Assembly (NCBI GenBank): GCA_035944115.1
Contig: DASZBJ010000029.1
Span: 1 to 64,000, forward strand
Reading direction: 5' to 3'
From: Candidatus Babeliales bacterium
GTDB taxonomy: Bacteria; Babelota; Babeliae; Babelales; Vermiphilaceae
DNA length: 64,000 bases
Shown: positions 25,580-35,030 of the stretch, in pieces
Layout of the letters: each line of letters begins with the position of its first letter
Numbering within the stretch: the stretch's first letter is position 1
Made by a program: the position numbers and the translations under genes
The notes under the pieces: model-generated
What the model saw: only the letters and a program-made list of their open reading frames with translations
What the model was told of the DNA's origin: nothing
Databases searched by the model: none

Positions 25580-26893
25580 TTAACCACGTTGACGCACTAA
25601 AAAGCGAATAGGAACACCGTTTAAATCATATTCACGACGTAAAATGTTAGAAAAAAATGCTAATTGACTCGGCCCAAACCAAATCGGATTATTAACAATT
25701 AATAGGAAAGTAAGTGGAGCTGTCTTAACCTGTTTTACTGCACGCACTAATAACATATTAGAATTACAATACAATGGCTTTCTTACCAGCGCTTCTTTAC
25801 ATAACACAGTAAGATCTTCATTAGAAAATTGTTGATTATATCGTTCCCATACTTTGTTAACGAGAGGAACAATCTTTCCAATGTTTTTCCCTTCTTTGCA
25901 TGAAATGGCCAATGAAGGAATATTTTTGAAAAAGAATTTATACTCACTTAAACTAAAGTCCATATCCTGCTGGCCCAGCTCATCCACTAAATCATTTTTA
26001 TTAAATAAAACAATCAATGCTTTATCATTTTCAAATGCATAAAAGGCAAGTTTCAACTCTTGATCTGAAATACGATTTTCTGATGCATCTAACATCAATA
26101 AAATAATATCCGCGTCGTCAATTGCACCAAACGCACGCTTAACCATCATAGTCTCGAGTGGTTCATCAACCATACGTTTTCTACGAATACCTGGTGTATC
26201 AGTAATCTGCATATCTTCTTTATAAAACGAAATCCGCTCGCTGATTGGTTCGCGCGTAGTTCCTGGATAATCCGCAACAAGCGCCCGATCGGTTTGCAAT
26301 ATAAGATTAAGCAACGATGATTTTCCCACGTTCGGCTTACCAATAATCGCAACTTTTGGAATGCGTATATCATTGTGTTCAACAGTACCTTTTGGCAACA
26401 TAGAAACAATAATTTCCAAGATATCTGCAAGGCCTGTACTATGCTGTGCTGAAACTGAGACTGTTTTTTCAAATCCTAATCGTTCAAATTCATGCGTATG
26501 CTGAGCCGCTTCTTTAGTGTCCATTTTATTAATTACAACGACCACTCGTTTGCCAGCCTTATGAAGATGCCGTGCAATTTCTCGATCTTCGGGCAATAAT
26601 CCAATAACACCATCGCATACAAACAATACCAGATCCGCATCTGCAATTAACGCAACGCCTCGCTTTTGCAACTCTTTTGCGAATTGATCATCCGTTTTTC
26701 TTAATGTCAATCCTGCAGTATCTATCAACGTAAAAACTGCACCTTGCCAAGAAACTTCATCTTTTATAAAATCTCGCGTTACCCCAGGCTGATCAAACGC
26801 AATCGCTTTTACGCGAGACGATAAACGATTGAATAATGTCGATTTTCCAACATTAGTACGCCCAACAATAACAACAACAGGATTCTTCTTCAT
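25580..26893 (-). CDS. der: Ribosome biogenesis GTPase Der (EngA)
   Basis: Two tandem GTPase domains and a C-terminal KH-like domain, 437 residues, as usual for Der, which acts in 50S subunit maturation. Domain 1 has GRTNVGKST, DTAG and NKMD; domain 2 has GKPNVGKSS, DTPGI and NKND. The KH-like domain ends with LRREYDLNGVPIRFLVRQRG, as in other bacteria. Ten bases separate it from dnaX upstream, so both are probably in one operon. Confidence 0.96.
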   Translation of the reverse strand: MKKNPVVVIVGRTNVGKSTLFNRLSSRVKAIAFDQPGVTRDFIKDEVSWQGAVFTLIDTAGLTLRKTDDQFAKELQKRGVALIADADLVLFVCDGVIGLLPEDREIARHLHKAGKRVVVVINKMDTKEAAQHTHEFERLGFEKTVSVSAQHSTGLADILEIIVSMLPKGTVEHNDIRIPKVAIIGKPNVGKSSLLNLILQTDRALVADYPGTTREPISERISFYKEDMQITDTPGIRRKRMVDEPLETMMVKRAFGAIDDADIILLMLDASENRISDQELKLAFYAFENDKALIVLFNKNDLVDELGQQDMDFSLSEYKFFFKNIPSLAISCKEGKNIGKIVPLVNKVWERYNQQFSNEDLTVLCKEALVRKPLYCNSNMLLVRAVKQVKTAPLTFLLIVNNPIWFGPSQLAFFSNILRREYDLNGVPIRFLVRQRG

Positions 26894-26903
26894 AATTTTA
26901 CTT

Positions 26904-28637
26904 TTAACCTCTTATTTCTGTTACCATGCCTGGAAAATGATTCAAAAGCATAGTAGTTTTTTTCCACACAGCTGCATCCGATATATCAAAAGAAGCTTGA
27001 CCATGTTTTACATTACTTACTGGAGACTTATTATTTACGAAATTATTTACTCGTGCACCTATTGATGGTGTTTTGTTTACATTTGTATCAGTTGCCAGAG
27101 CCGCCCCTTGATTAATCTGACGAGTACCTCCAGATTTTCCTTCAAGGATAAATAATGTCTGAATCGTTACTGCACCATTAAACGCTGCCGCCACAAGCGG
27201 TTGCCACAAGTGAGCCCCTTCATCCAATTTATCTTTAAAAAAAACAAAATCTTTAGGAAACGCAACAGTAAGTTGTGACGTTTGATAATCAAACGCAATA
27301 CAAACCCCTTGCTGAAAGATAGAAAGCAATAACGGATCAGAAAGCGTCTGCATACGCACAATACACTCATCCCACTTTGATGCATAATCCTCTTCTCGCT
27401 GACTATCATCTTCATCAGGCGCATGCTCATCTTGAGCGATATCAGAGACTGGCTCATGCACCGTCTGCAAAGCAACCGTAGGTGTACCTGATAATGAACC
27501 ACTTGTATCATCTACCAGACTATTCTTTTGACACAACTGCAATAAAATAATCTCAAATAAAGCATACTTTGCCGTTGTTTTACCAAATACTAATTCGTTC
27601 GCACACAACAGCTCAAGAACCTGATGCAAGCGCTGCAAAGAACAACGCCCTATAATCTGCTGAATCGCTGAAAATTGATTTTTATATTCATCTGGAGCAA
27701 CCCCATGCTTAAGCCATAGCGCCGCTCGAATTAATGCAAAAAACTTTTTCCACACAAACTCAATAGAATAAGAGGCCATATTGACCTCTTTTAAAAACGA
27801 AAGTAATTCTTTAGGGGATTTATGGAGCACAATATCAAGCAATGCAACCATTTGTTCATCACCGACATGACCCAATACCATCAAAACAGCACTCTTATTC
27901 ACTACTCCTGCTGCAAATCGCACTTGCTCAAGCAAATTTATAGCATCGCGGGCCGAGCCTTCCGTCTCATCTATAATCAACTGCAATCCCGAATGATCAA
28001 ATGCAATACGCTCTTGCTCACAAATTGCTGCCAAATGATTCACCAATAACAACCCGTCTATCGGCTTGAAAAAAAGCTGAAAGCACCGTGACCGCACCGT
28101 TTCAATAATTTTTTCTGGATCAGTCGTTGCTAAAATAAATAGAACCGCGCATGGTGGTTCTTCTAAAATTTTTAATAGTGCATTAAATGATGCCTTACTC
28201 AACATATGAGCTTCATCAATCAAATAGATTTTCTTTGTACCCAGTAATGGCAACAAATTCGATGCATCAATTATTGTACGAATCGTATCGACGCCAGTAT
28301 GAGACGCAGCATCAATCTCAAAAAAATCTGGATGGGAGCTCGCCATCATCGCCATACAAGAATCACATGACAAACAAGGAATCGCTCGTTTAGTCGGCTC
28401 TTTTTGAAAATCTGACAACCGACTACAATTGAGCGCGCAAGCAAAAATTCGTGCTAAACTCGTTTTACCACATCCTCGCTGACCAGAAAACAGATATACC
28501 GGGAAATAACTTCCTAAATATAAACTGTTTTTAAGCATTTTAACCGATAGATCTTGCCCAACGATCTGATCAAAATTTTTTGACCGCCATTTACGTGCAA
28601 GATTAAGATGTGCTGTAGTCATACGATATTTCACCAA
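26904..28637 (-). CDS. dnaX: DNA polymerase III subunit gamma/tau
   Basis: Clamp-loader ATPase of the replicative polymerase, 577 residues. It has the AAA+ domain with Walker A GQRGCGKTS, a zinc module with four Cys (CALNC and CLSCDSC), Walker B LIDEAHMLSK, sensor 1 ATTDPEKI and the sensor 2 region GSARDAINLLEQ. The C-terminal third is divergent and acidic, as in tau. No A-run frameshift signal for a shorter gamma form was noticed. The small SRP RNA gene lies upstream on the same strand, a common neighbour of dnaX. Confidence 0.94.
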   Translation of the reverse strand: MVKYRMTTAHLNLARKWRSKNFDQIVGQDLSVKMLKNSLYLGSYFPVYLFSGQRGCGKTSLARIFACALNCSRLSDFQKEPTKRAIPCLSCDSCMAMMASSHPDFFEIDAASHTGVDTIRTIIDASNLLPLLGTKKIYLIDEAHMLSKASFNALLKILEEPPCAVLFILATTDPEKIIETVRSRCFQLFFKPIDGLLLVNHLAAICEQERIAFDHSGLQLIIDETEGSARDAINLLEQVRFAAGVVNKSAVLMVLGHVGDEQMVALLDIVLHKSPKELLSFLKEVNMASYSIEFVWKKFFALIRAALWLKHGVAPDEYKNQFSAIQQIIGRCSLQRLHQVLELLCANELVFGKTTAKYALFEIILLQLCQKNSLVDDTSGSLSGTPTVALQTVHEPVSDIAQDEHAPDEDDSQREEDYASKWDECIVRMQTLSDPLLLSIFQQGVCIAFDYQTSQLTVAFPKDFVFFKDKLDEGAHLWQPLVAAAFNGAVTIQTLFILEGKSGGTRQINQGAALATDTNVNKTPSIGARVNNFVNNKSPVSNVKHGQASFDISDAAVWKKTTMLLNHFPGMVTEIRG

Positions 28638-28759
28638 TTATAAAGAATATTTTTATCATCAGGCATTTCTTGCTGAAATGACTGGTAAGCCAGCTTTTTA
28701 ATCAAAACGACGACCGGCATACACCCTTCGACGGTGCGAAACTGACACTCTATTAAAAA

Positions 28760-28844
28760 GGGGAAGTACATACAAGTACTAACTACTCCTGCTGCTTCTT
28801 TTCAGACCTGACAAATTAAGTAGCAATACTTTATCTACTTCCCC
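28760..28844 (-). ncRNA. ffs: Small signal recognition particle RNA (4.5S type)
   Basis: On the minus strand the ends GGGGAAGTA and TACTTCCCC pair. The apical part contains GTCAGGTCTGAAAAGAAGCAGC, shown here split as GTCAGGTCTGAA and AAGAAGCAGC, the conserved Ffh-binding motif with a tetraloop-like turn. At 85 nt it is the short bacterial type lacking the Alu domain. A CTTTTTAATAG tract follows and may end transcription. It guides inner-membrane and exported proteins to the translocon. Confidence 0.9.
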
Positions 28845-28849
28845 AAACT

Positions 28850-29003
28850 TTTTTGCCCTCCTGCGCGCTTACTCCGTTAAAACTTCGTAAGGCTCCGGCG
28901 GGCGTGCCGCTAAATATTCGCTGTTACCAACGATAGCGTGATTATTTCAAATTTTAAAGTCCTTTAAGGGACTGGCCTGCCAGGCATTTGTTTTACAAAT
29001 GAC
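28850..29003. other. Intergenic spacer between SRP RNA and tRNA-Ser
   Basis: Holds GC-rich imperfect palindromes (GGCTCCGGCGGGCGTGCC and CTGGCCTGCCAGGCA). No gene is recognised. The second palindrome could belong to a transcript end downstream of the minus-strand tRNA. Confidence 0.35.
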
Positions 29004-29095
29004 TGGTGGAGAGAGAGGGATTCGAACCCTCGATGCCCCTTTCAGAACATACACGATTTCCAATCGTGCTCTTTCGACCACTCAGACATCTCTCC
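29004..29095 (-). tRNA. tRNA-Ser, anticodon GGA
   Basis: Class II tRNA on the minus strand. It has acceptor stem GGAGAGA / TCTCTCC, D-arm TCTGAGTGGTCGAAAGAGC, anticodon stem-loop CACGATTGGAAATCGTG with GGA reading UCC and UCU, a long variable arm, T-arm GAGGGTTCGAATCCCTC and an encoded CCA. The discriminator base reads A rather than the G usual for bacterial serine tRNAs. It lies just downstream of rpsB. Confidence 0.95.
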
Positions 29096-29137
29096 CTGTA
29101 TGTTCGTCAAAAAAGGCACGGTGCATATACTCTACAA

Positions 29138-29971
29138 TTACTCTGGCATATCTGCAACAACCGCCGTCTCTTTATCCGCTGCCTTAACGTCCTTAGCCAC
29201 TTCAACCTTTGCCGGTGACGCTTTTTTTACCGCTTCACCATCTTTTTTAGCAGCGTAACGTTCTTCTTTCTCTTTCGCAACTCTTTCTTTACCAGCTTCA
29301 ATTCCTTTGCTCACTGCAGCTGACAAATACTCTATGATCACATTGATTGATCGTGGAGAATCATCATTTGCAGGGATAACAAAATCAACGCCACTTGGAT
29401 CACTGTTAGTATCAACAAGCGCAACAACTGGTATCCCCATAGTTGCCGCTTCTTTTAATGCTGCACGCTCTTTACGAACGTCAACCAATACAACTGCGCC
29501 CAACGGCCAAGAAAGATTTTTGATACCGCCAACATTTTTTTCTAAACGCTCAACCATCTTTTGGAATACGTTGTACTCTTTTTTGGTATAATGCTGTGCG
29601 CGTTCTGTTTTAGAAACGATATCTTCGAAATGAAGTAATTTTGTTACTGATTTTTTTACCTGTGAATTGTTACTTAATGTACCACCAATCCATCGGTGAT
29701 ATACAAAAGGCATATTCAAACCATTACCAGCTGTAGTCACGATGTCACGAGCAGATTTTTTAGTACCAACCCAAAGGATCGATTTTCCTTCTGCTGCAAG
29801 ACCTTGTAAAAAGTTTGCCGCTTTTTCTAATTGCACCGCTGTTTTTGACACATCGATCAAATGAATATTATTTTTGGTTCCCCAGATGTATGGAGCCATT
29901 TTCGGGCACCAACGATTTTTTTGATGTCCAAAATGAACACCTTCTTGAACCAATTTCTTAAAATCTATCAT
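29138..29971 (-). CDS. rpsB: 30S ribosomal protein S2
   Basis: Small-subunit protein of 277 residues with family blocks GVHFGHQKNRWCPKMAPYI, RWIGGTLSNNSQV, VVLVDVRKERAALKEA and VDTNSDPSGVDFVIPANDDS. A lysine/alanine-rich tail of about 50 residues extends beyond the typical end. The usual partner tsf (EF-Ts) is not next to it; tRNA-Ser follows instead. Confidence 0.97.
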   Translation of the reverse strand: MIDFKKLVQEGVHFGHQKNRWCPKMAPYIWGTKNNIHLIDVSKTAVQLEKAANFLQGLAAEGKSILWVGTKKSARDIVTTAGNGLNMPFVYHRWIGGTLSNNSQVKKSVTKLLHFEDIVSKTERAQHYTKKEYNVFQKMVERLEKNVGGIKNLSWPLGAVVLVDVRKERAALKEAATMGIPVVALVDTNSDPSGVDFVIPANDDSPRSINVIIEYLSAAVSKGIEAGKERVAKEKEERYAAKKDGEAVKKASPAKVEVAKDVKAADKETAVVADMPE

Positions 29972-30116
29972 CGTTTTCCTTTACGGGGTTATCCCAATCG
30001 CCTCTTCACGTCTGATCAAAGACCAGCACACACCCCGACTGAAAAGGCAAGATCTCATATAATATCGATAAAAATTGTAACAAATATCCACAAAATGGCA
30101 ATCTTTAAACTGATTA

Positions 30117-31523
30117 CTACTGTTCGTAATCAGATCCAATAACTTCATTATTCTTTATTGCCTTATCAAACTTACGGCCAAGCAGCCACGCCGCCACAAA
30201 CCAAAGTCCAATAATTACAGAGAAGAAGGAAGAAAAGACCAGCACGCCTGACCCAAACCACGCTGACAATATGTTAAACATGGATCCGCTCGTTTTAGCA
30301 GCTTTAGCACCAAAAGCATCAATCCACGATTTTGATTTGAATTTAATATCCTTAACCGTGGGGATATACAAACTTTCTCTCAATGGCCAGCTAAATGCAT
30401 AGTTAATAGATCGCAACGCTACAAAAGTAATCGTCAGCGCCTGAGGAGAATCAAAGTTAAATATGAAATAAAGGAACGCTATACCGGCAGATATTGGTAT
30501 CAACAATAAACAACGACGTGTTCCCAAAATTCTAAATAATGCGCTTGTTCCAATCATCGCTATCAAAAATCCAATAAGTTGTGTACAAAACACAATCCAT
30601 AAGAGCTTCGATAATGTTGCCGACATAGTATCAGAGTTTCTTTGCGCTACTGCAACCGATAACCAACTCAACACTGTCGCACACACATCATAAAAAAATG
30701 CCATTGCAAAAATACCCATCACATAGGGATATCGCAATAACATTTTTATACCTACCAATACTCCAGTATGATCTTTTTTCTGATTACTACTTTTCGTTTC
30801 AACTTTATACGCTGCTTCGTACCCATGCAAATACCGACTCGGTACCCTTCTCATCATAATCGTAATTAAAATCGGTACCATCATGAGCAAGACAGAAGAT
30901 GCCACCAACAATAGCTGGTGATTGGCAACATCAGAATAGAACTGCTTACCCGCGTCATTGCGCAAATTAAGCAACAACATTGATAACCCAGCCATCACAA
31001 CACCACCCAATTTTGAACCTGCCACCATCCAGGCATAATTTTTCTTGGCACCCTCTGGACTCGTCACGGAATTGGCATATGACCAAAAAACACTGACTAC
31101 AAACGGAGAATACGCTTCGACCCAGAAATATAAAATCCATGCAAAAAAGCGGTATGGACTTGAATCGGTATTAACAATACCCATCTGCGGATGATCAAGC
31201 AAATAGGCAAATATAAGTCCCATAACGGCAAAGAACCCACTATATAAACAAAGCAGCCAATAACGGCGCAATGAGTCAACAAGTTTAGAGTAAATAAATA
31301 TGGCTGGAACAAGAGCAAACATAGAAAATGGTTTCGCAAAAGGAATATAGTCTCCACCTACCATGTATGCAAAAATAGAGCTTTTTAACTCTTTGATAAC
31401 AGAATAAGAACCGATAATACAAAAAAAAGATGCCGTTAGAAACACCATCTTCAATCGCTCATATTTCTCATCCTCATGAGCTTGATTATTAACATGAGAT
31501 CCCGAATTAAGCCTTAAATCCAT
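30117..31523 (-). CDS. tlc: ATP/ADP translocase (Tlc family), copy 1
   Basis: A 468-residue membrane protein with about 11-12 helices that exchanges host ATP for ADP or imports other nucleotides. Family blocks are visible: YSVIKELKSSIFAYMVGG, IPFAKPFSMFALVPAIFIYSKLVD (split as IPFAKPFSMF, ALVPAIFIYSKLVD), and a late block YIPTVKDIKFKSKSWIDAFGAKAAKT, split as YIPTVKDIKFKSKS and WIDAFGAKAAKT. These transporters are known from Rickettsia, Chlamydia and other obligate intracellular bacteria, and from plastids. The substrate cannot be read from the sequence. A second copy lies immediately upstream on the same strand. Confidence 0.9.
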   Translation of the reverse strand: MDLRLNSGSHVNNQAHEDEKYERLKMVFLTASFFCIIGSYSVIKELKSSIFAYMVGGDYIPFAKPFSMFALVPAIFIYSKLVDSLRRYWLLCLYSGFFAVMGLIFAYLLDHPQMGIVNTDSSPYRFFAWILYFWVEAYSPFVVSVFWSYANSVTSPEGAKKNYAWMVAGSKLGGVVMAGLSMLLLNLRNDAGKQFYSDVANHQLLLVASSVLLMMVPILITIMMRRVPSRYLHGYEAAYKVETKSSNQKKDHTGVLVGIKMLLRYPYVMGIFAMAFFYDVCATVLSWLSVAVAQRNSDTMSATLSKLLWIVFCTQLIGFLIAMIGTSALFRILGTRRCLLLIPISAGIAFLYFIFNFDSPQALTITFVALRSINYAFSWPLRESLYIPTVKDIKFKSKSWIDAFGAKAAKTSGSMFNILSAWFGSGVLVFSSFFSVIIGLWFVAAWLLGRKFDKAIKNNEVIGSDYEQ

Positions 31524-31635
31524 AAAACTTCCTCATAGTAACCAATACCACTGACTATAATACACATATTTTCGCAACCACTTACTCTCTTTTATAAACA
31601 CTGCATATTATAAGCAGGACTGCGCCCATGTAACG

Positions 31636-32994
31636 CTAACAAACCACCTCATCTTTACTGATTGCGACATCATATTTTTCAGATACAAACACCGCTACTC
31701 TCAACCAGAGCACTATGCACCCAAATGACGCCACACAAACCCCCATCAAAAAACTTTCCACACCTAATAATCTACCGCCACGTAAAATATTAAAAATAGA
31801 TGCTATACCCTTAGCGCATCGTGAACCAAACATATCAATCCACCCTTGCGCCTGATACCGCACATCCTTAGTAGTGGGAATATACAACTGCTTTAACGCC
31901 GGTTGATTCAATGCATAATTTATCGCTTTTGTTAATACCATAACATAAAATGCCACAGTTAACGATGACGGATATAATGCAGTGCATAAGATCGCCGCTC
32001 CCAATAACACGGGTAACAAAACAAGCGATATCTGCATACCTAATTTACGCTGAATATTATTAATACCAAAAAGAATACATATCGTTGCCACAATGCCAAC
32101 AGAATATGCATAACTCGATAAATAGGCAGACCGCATACCCTCTGATGCAAATGTTTCACATACCGTCTGCTTAAAATGATTATCAATAACCGTAATAATC
32201 AATTCATAAAAACCAACAATAAAAAATATGCCTAAAAGATACTGCTTGGTACACAATAGCCGAAGTCCCTCAAAAAACCCTGCGTCTTTATTCTGTGCCA
32301 CATCCGCCCTATTTTCATGATACCCCCGCAATAAGCTCTTGGGAGTGCTACTCATAAAATATTTAAGGAGGAGCAAAGTGCAAAGCATTAAAAGGGAGCA
32401 AAACCCAACAATTGGCGCGCTGGTCGCCAATCCCAGCATTCTGGTATTTAAAAAAAATGGCCCGACAATGTTACCCATCTGGCCAAATAATGCAATAATC
32501 GGGAATCCTCGCTTAGCCGATTCGGGCATCGTAATATCGGTAACAATTACCCAAAAAATGGCAATGACAAAGGATCCAAAACTCTCCACAAAAACATACC
32601 ACAACCATCCTACCAGGCACAATGGACCAGCAACTACAAACTCTTTATGCATAAAGGCATGTTCAATGACTGGGTGCGTAAATAAAAACGCAAACAACGC
32701 GGTTATAGCCGCGTAAAATATCAAAATGCCATAAAAAAGCTTTTCTCGTGCGTATATTTCTATCAACTTACTATAGAAAACAACCAACGGAGCTATTAAG
32801 ACAATGGATAACATCTTCGCCCATGGCAGGAACTGCCCGCCTACGATTGAGCCAAAAACACTATCTTTAATTGGACGGAGCGTCCAATAGACTCCAATAA
32901 TAAAGAAAAAAATAACGGCAAGCTTAATAAACTTCTTAAACTCGTCCAGGGTATCAAATGTTCCCCATAACCCAGTCGCAATACGTCCCAACAT
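31636..32994 (-). CDS. tlc: ATP/ADP translocase (Tlc family), copy 2
   Basis: A 452-residue paralog of the neighbouring transporter with the same helices and signature regions: YWTLRPIKDSVFGSIVGG, LPWAKMLSIVLIAPLVVFYSKL (split as LPWAKMLSIV, LIAPLVVFYSKL) and YIPTTKDVRYQAQGWIDMFG. The two copies are clearly diverged, less similar than expected for a recent duplication. They may therefore carry different substrates, such as ATP/ADP exchange in one and net nucleotide import in the other. Both run on the minus strand, 112 bases apart. Confidence 0.9.
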   Translation of the reverse strand: MLGRIATGLWGTFDTLDEFKKFIKLAVIFFFIIGVYWTLRPIKDSVFGSIVGGQFLPWAKMLSIVLIAPLVVFYSKLIEIYAREKLFYGILIFYAAITALFAFLFTHPVIEHAFMHKEFVVAGPLCLVGWLWYVFVESFGSFVIAIFWVIVTDITMPESAKRGFPIIALFGQMGNIVGPFFLNTRMLGLATSAPIVGFCSLLMLCTLLLLKYFMSSTPKSLLRGYHENRADVAQNKDAGFFEGLRLLCTKQYLLGIFFIVGFYELIITVIDNHFKQTVCETFASEGMRSAYLSSYAYSVGIVATICILFGINNIQRKLGMQISLVLLPVLLGAAILCTALYPSSLTVAFYVMVLTKAINYALNQPALKQLYIPTTKDVRYQAQGWIDMFGSRCAKGIASIFNILRGGRLLGVESFLMGVCVASFGCIVLWLRVAVFVSEKYDVAISKDEVVC

Positions 32995-33000
32995 CCAAAC

Positions 33001-33321
33001 ATCCTTATTCTTTAATGCAAAGAATCACACCAATGGTATTTAAGAGTTCTGAGCAAGAATTATACCTATAAACCAGCGATTTGTAAAAAAATACCGATTT
33101 AATCTCATTATATTTTTTGATACATCCCCTACTCCCCCTACAACGCACACGTCATTCAAATAGAATCGCTGATCAATCTGCCCATCTATACCATGCATAC
33201 TAATAGGCTTTTTACAAACATTCTTATTTTTGTTATTTTTATAGCACCTAAAATGGGCAATAGTTGCCTACTTAAAAGGGTTATTTTGATTTTGTGAACT
33301 AAATACAATGCGAGGTTTTTC
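33001..33321. other. Intergenic region upstream of the family C array
   Basis: About 320 bases between divergent genes. A TACAAT hexamer at 33304-33309 could be a -10 element, but it lies only 12 bases before the first family C ATG, so the real promoter may be further upstream. GAGG precedes that ATG. No hairpin, small gene or RNA is recognised in the rest. Confidence 0.4.
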
Positions 33322-34149
33322 ATGAATAAACGATTGTTATTACCCATATTGGCCATTTTATGCATCTCATTATCAAATAACGTAAAAGCCGAGAGGCACT
33401 TTGATCTATCAAAAAGAACGGCCGACCACCTACTATTTCGCGCCAAAGAGCTCCTACTTACATATCATGCCGCGCAGGGTTATGTTAAAAATAATCCAGC
33501 AGAACAAATCAGTGAATCTGATCAACAAAAATTTCTACAAGTTCAACGCGACGCTGACGAGGCCAAACAGGATTTAATCGAATTTGGGCGTCAGGCACAA
33601 ACAGCAACCAGAACAAATGCAGAAACTAGCCTCACTGGTAAAACATCTGCCACAGAACTGCTCGCCCAGTTAAAAAAGGAATCACTTCAAAAAGTAGAAG
33701 AATCGATTATACAAACACGCAAATCTATAGAATACAATAGAAAGGAAGCCATTAGATACAGCGAACTCGCTATCAATAGTGAGGCTAAATGGGAGACTGC
33801 ACTTGATCTTAATGCAGTGGCAGATTTAGGTGAGAGTAAGAGATCCGCAAATTACCATAATAACGAGACACACAAGTTAGAAAATAAGCTTATTGTGCTG
33901 GAAGACGTTCTAACAACAGTAGAACAAGATTTAGAACGCACAATAATGACCCTACAAAACGCCACACCCCCTCTTACATCAAGCTTTACACAACATATTA
34001 AATCATTTATTAGCAACAAATGGACTAAACGAGTTGCTGGCATTCTTGTTACCTGCGGAATCTGTAAGCTTGCGTACGACAGATATAGTCGAGCAAAAAA
34101 ATCTAACAATTCTGATGAATCTGACAATGAAGAAAATGATAAAAAATAA
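33322..34149 (+). CDS. Exported anchored protein, family C gene 1
   Basis: First of seven tandem paralogs of unknown function. The 275-residue protein has a signal peptide (MNKRLLLPILAILCISLSNNVKA), a helical middle with the family motif LIEFGRQA followed by LTGKTSATELLAQLKK, a coiled-coil-like stretch, and the family C-terminus. That end has SFTQHIKSFISNKWTKRVAG leading into a hydrophobic segment with CGIC, then YDRYS and an acidic tail (SDESDNEENDKK). The end thus looks like a membrane or sorting anchor with a charged tail. GAGG precedes the ATG. A 41-base spacer shared with the gene 4/5 junction follows. Confidence 0.75.
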   Translation: MNKRLLLPILAILCISLSNNVKAERHFDLSKRTADHLLFRAKELLLTYHAAQGYVKNNPAEQISESDQQKFLQVQRDADEAKQDLIEFGRQAQTATRTNAETSLTGKTSATELLAQLKKESLQKVEESIIQTRKSIEYNRKEAIRYSELAINSEAKWETALDLNAVADLGESKRSANYHNNETHKLENKLIVLEDVLTTVEQDLERTIMTLQNATPPLTSSFTQHIKSFISNKWTKRVAGILVTCGICKLAYDRYSRAKKSNNSDESDNEENDKK

Positions 34150-34190
34150 TCCCTCACTTTACATAAACCATAACCACTATAAGGTTTTCC

Positions 34191-35030
34191 ATGAATAAAC
34201 GATTGTTATTACCCATATTTGTCATCCTCTGCTCTGCAGCATCGCATAATGTAGTCGCAAAAACATATTTTGAATTAGATTTATCAGAAGAAACAGCTAA
34301 ATATCTCATAGACAGAGCTCTTCATCTCACAATGAACAGCTATCAAACGCAACAAGAAGCAGATGCTGAACAACACGAGAGTTCTGCCAAAATTTACAAA
34401 GAGATGGCTAATGAAGCAAAACATATAGCCAACAGAGCGGAACAAAATCTCATCAAATTTGGTAATGCCGCACAAATTGCTAAAGAAAACATAGGTGACT
34501 CGAATTGCCTCGCTGGCAAAACATCTGCATCCGCACTTTTTGCAGACTTACAAACAAGGATCGTTGAAGAAATACAAAAAAACATCAATGATACAAATGA
34601 AACTCTCAACAATCTTAGAGAATGGGTCATTAAAATAAGCCAAGAGGCCATTGAGCGCTCTACGGAAGCTGATCAAGCGACACAAAACAATAGCCCCGCC
34701 GATGTTGTCACCGATGCACAAAGAAAGGCAAGCCTAGCATGCCTAATAGCAACTCAAAAAAATAATGATGTAAATCTAATGCAAGAACATGTAGATTTCT
34801 ACGAAAACATACTGAAAACAATATATCAAAATTTCGACGATAAAATAGCAGCCTTAAATACAAAGCCTGCTTTTGGAGCAACCTTTACCCAGTACGCCAA
34901 AGTGCTTATCACTAACAAATGGGCTAAACGAGTTGCTGGGATTCTTGTTACCTGCGGAATCTGTATGTTTGTGTACAACAGATATAATCAATCAAACAAA
35001 TCTAACGACGAAGAAAACGATGATGAATAA
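34191..35030 (+). CDS. Exported anchored protein, family C gene 2
   Basis: A 279-residue paralog with a nearly identical signal peptide to gene 1 (MNKRLLLPIFVILCSAASHNVVA). The middle is helical, with NLIKFGNAAQIAK and LAGKTSASALFADLQ, and the C-terminus has TNKWAKRVAG, CGIC, YNRYN and an acidic end (SNDEENDDE). An AAGG site precedes the ATG. The stop codon overlaps the start of gene 3 in ATGAATAA, so the two are probably translated in a coupled way. Function unknown. Confidence 0.75.
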   Translation: MNKRLLLPIFVILCSAASHNVVAKTYFELDLSEETAKYLIDRALHLTMNSYQTQQEADAEQHESSAKIYKEMANEAKHIANRAEQNLIKFGNAAQIAKENIGDSNCLAGKTSASALFADLQTRIVEEIQKNINDTNETLNNLREWVIKISQEAIERSTEADQATQNNSPADVVTDAQRKASLACLIATQKNNDVNLMQEHVDFYENILKTIYQNFDDKIAALNTKPAFGATFTQYAKVLITNKWAKRVAGILVTCGICMFVYNRYNQSNKSNDEENDDE

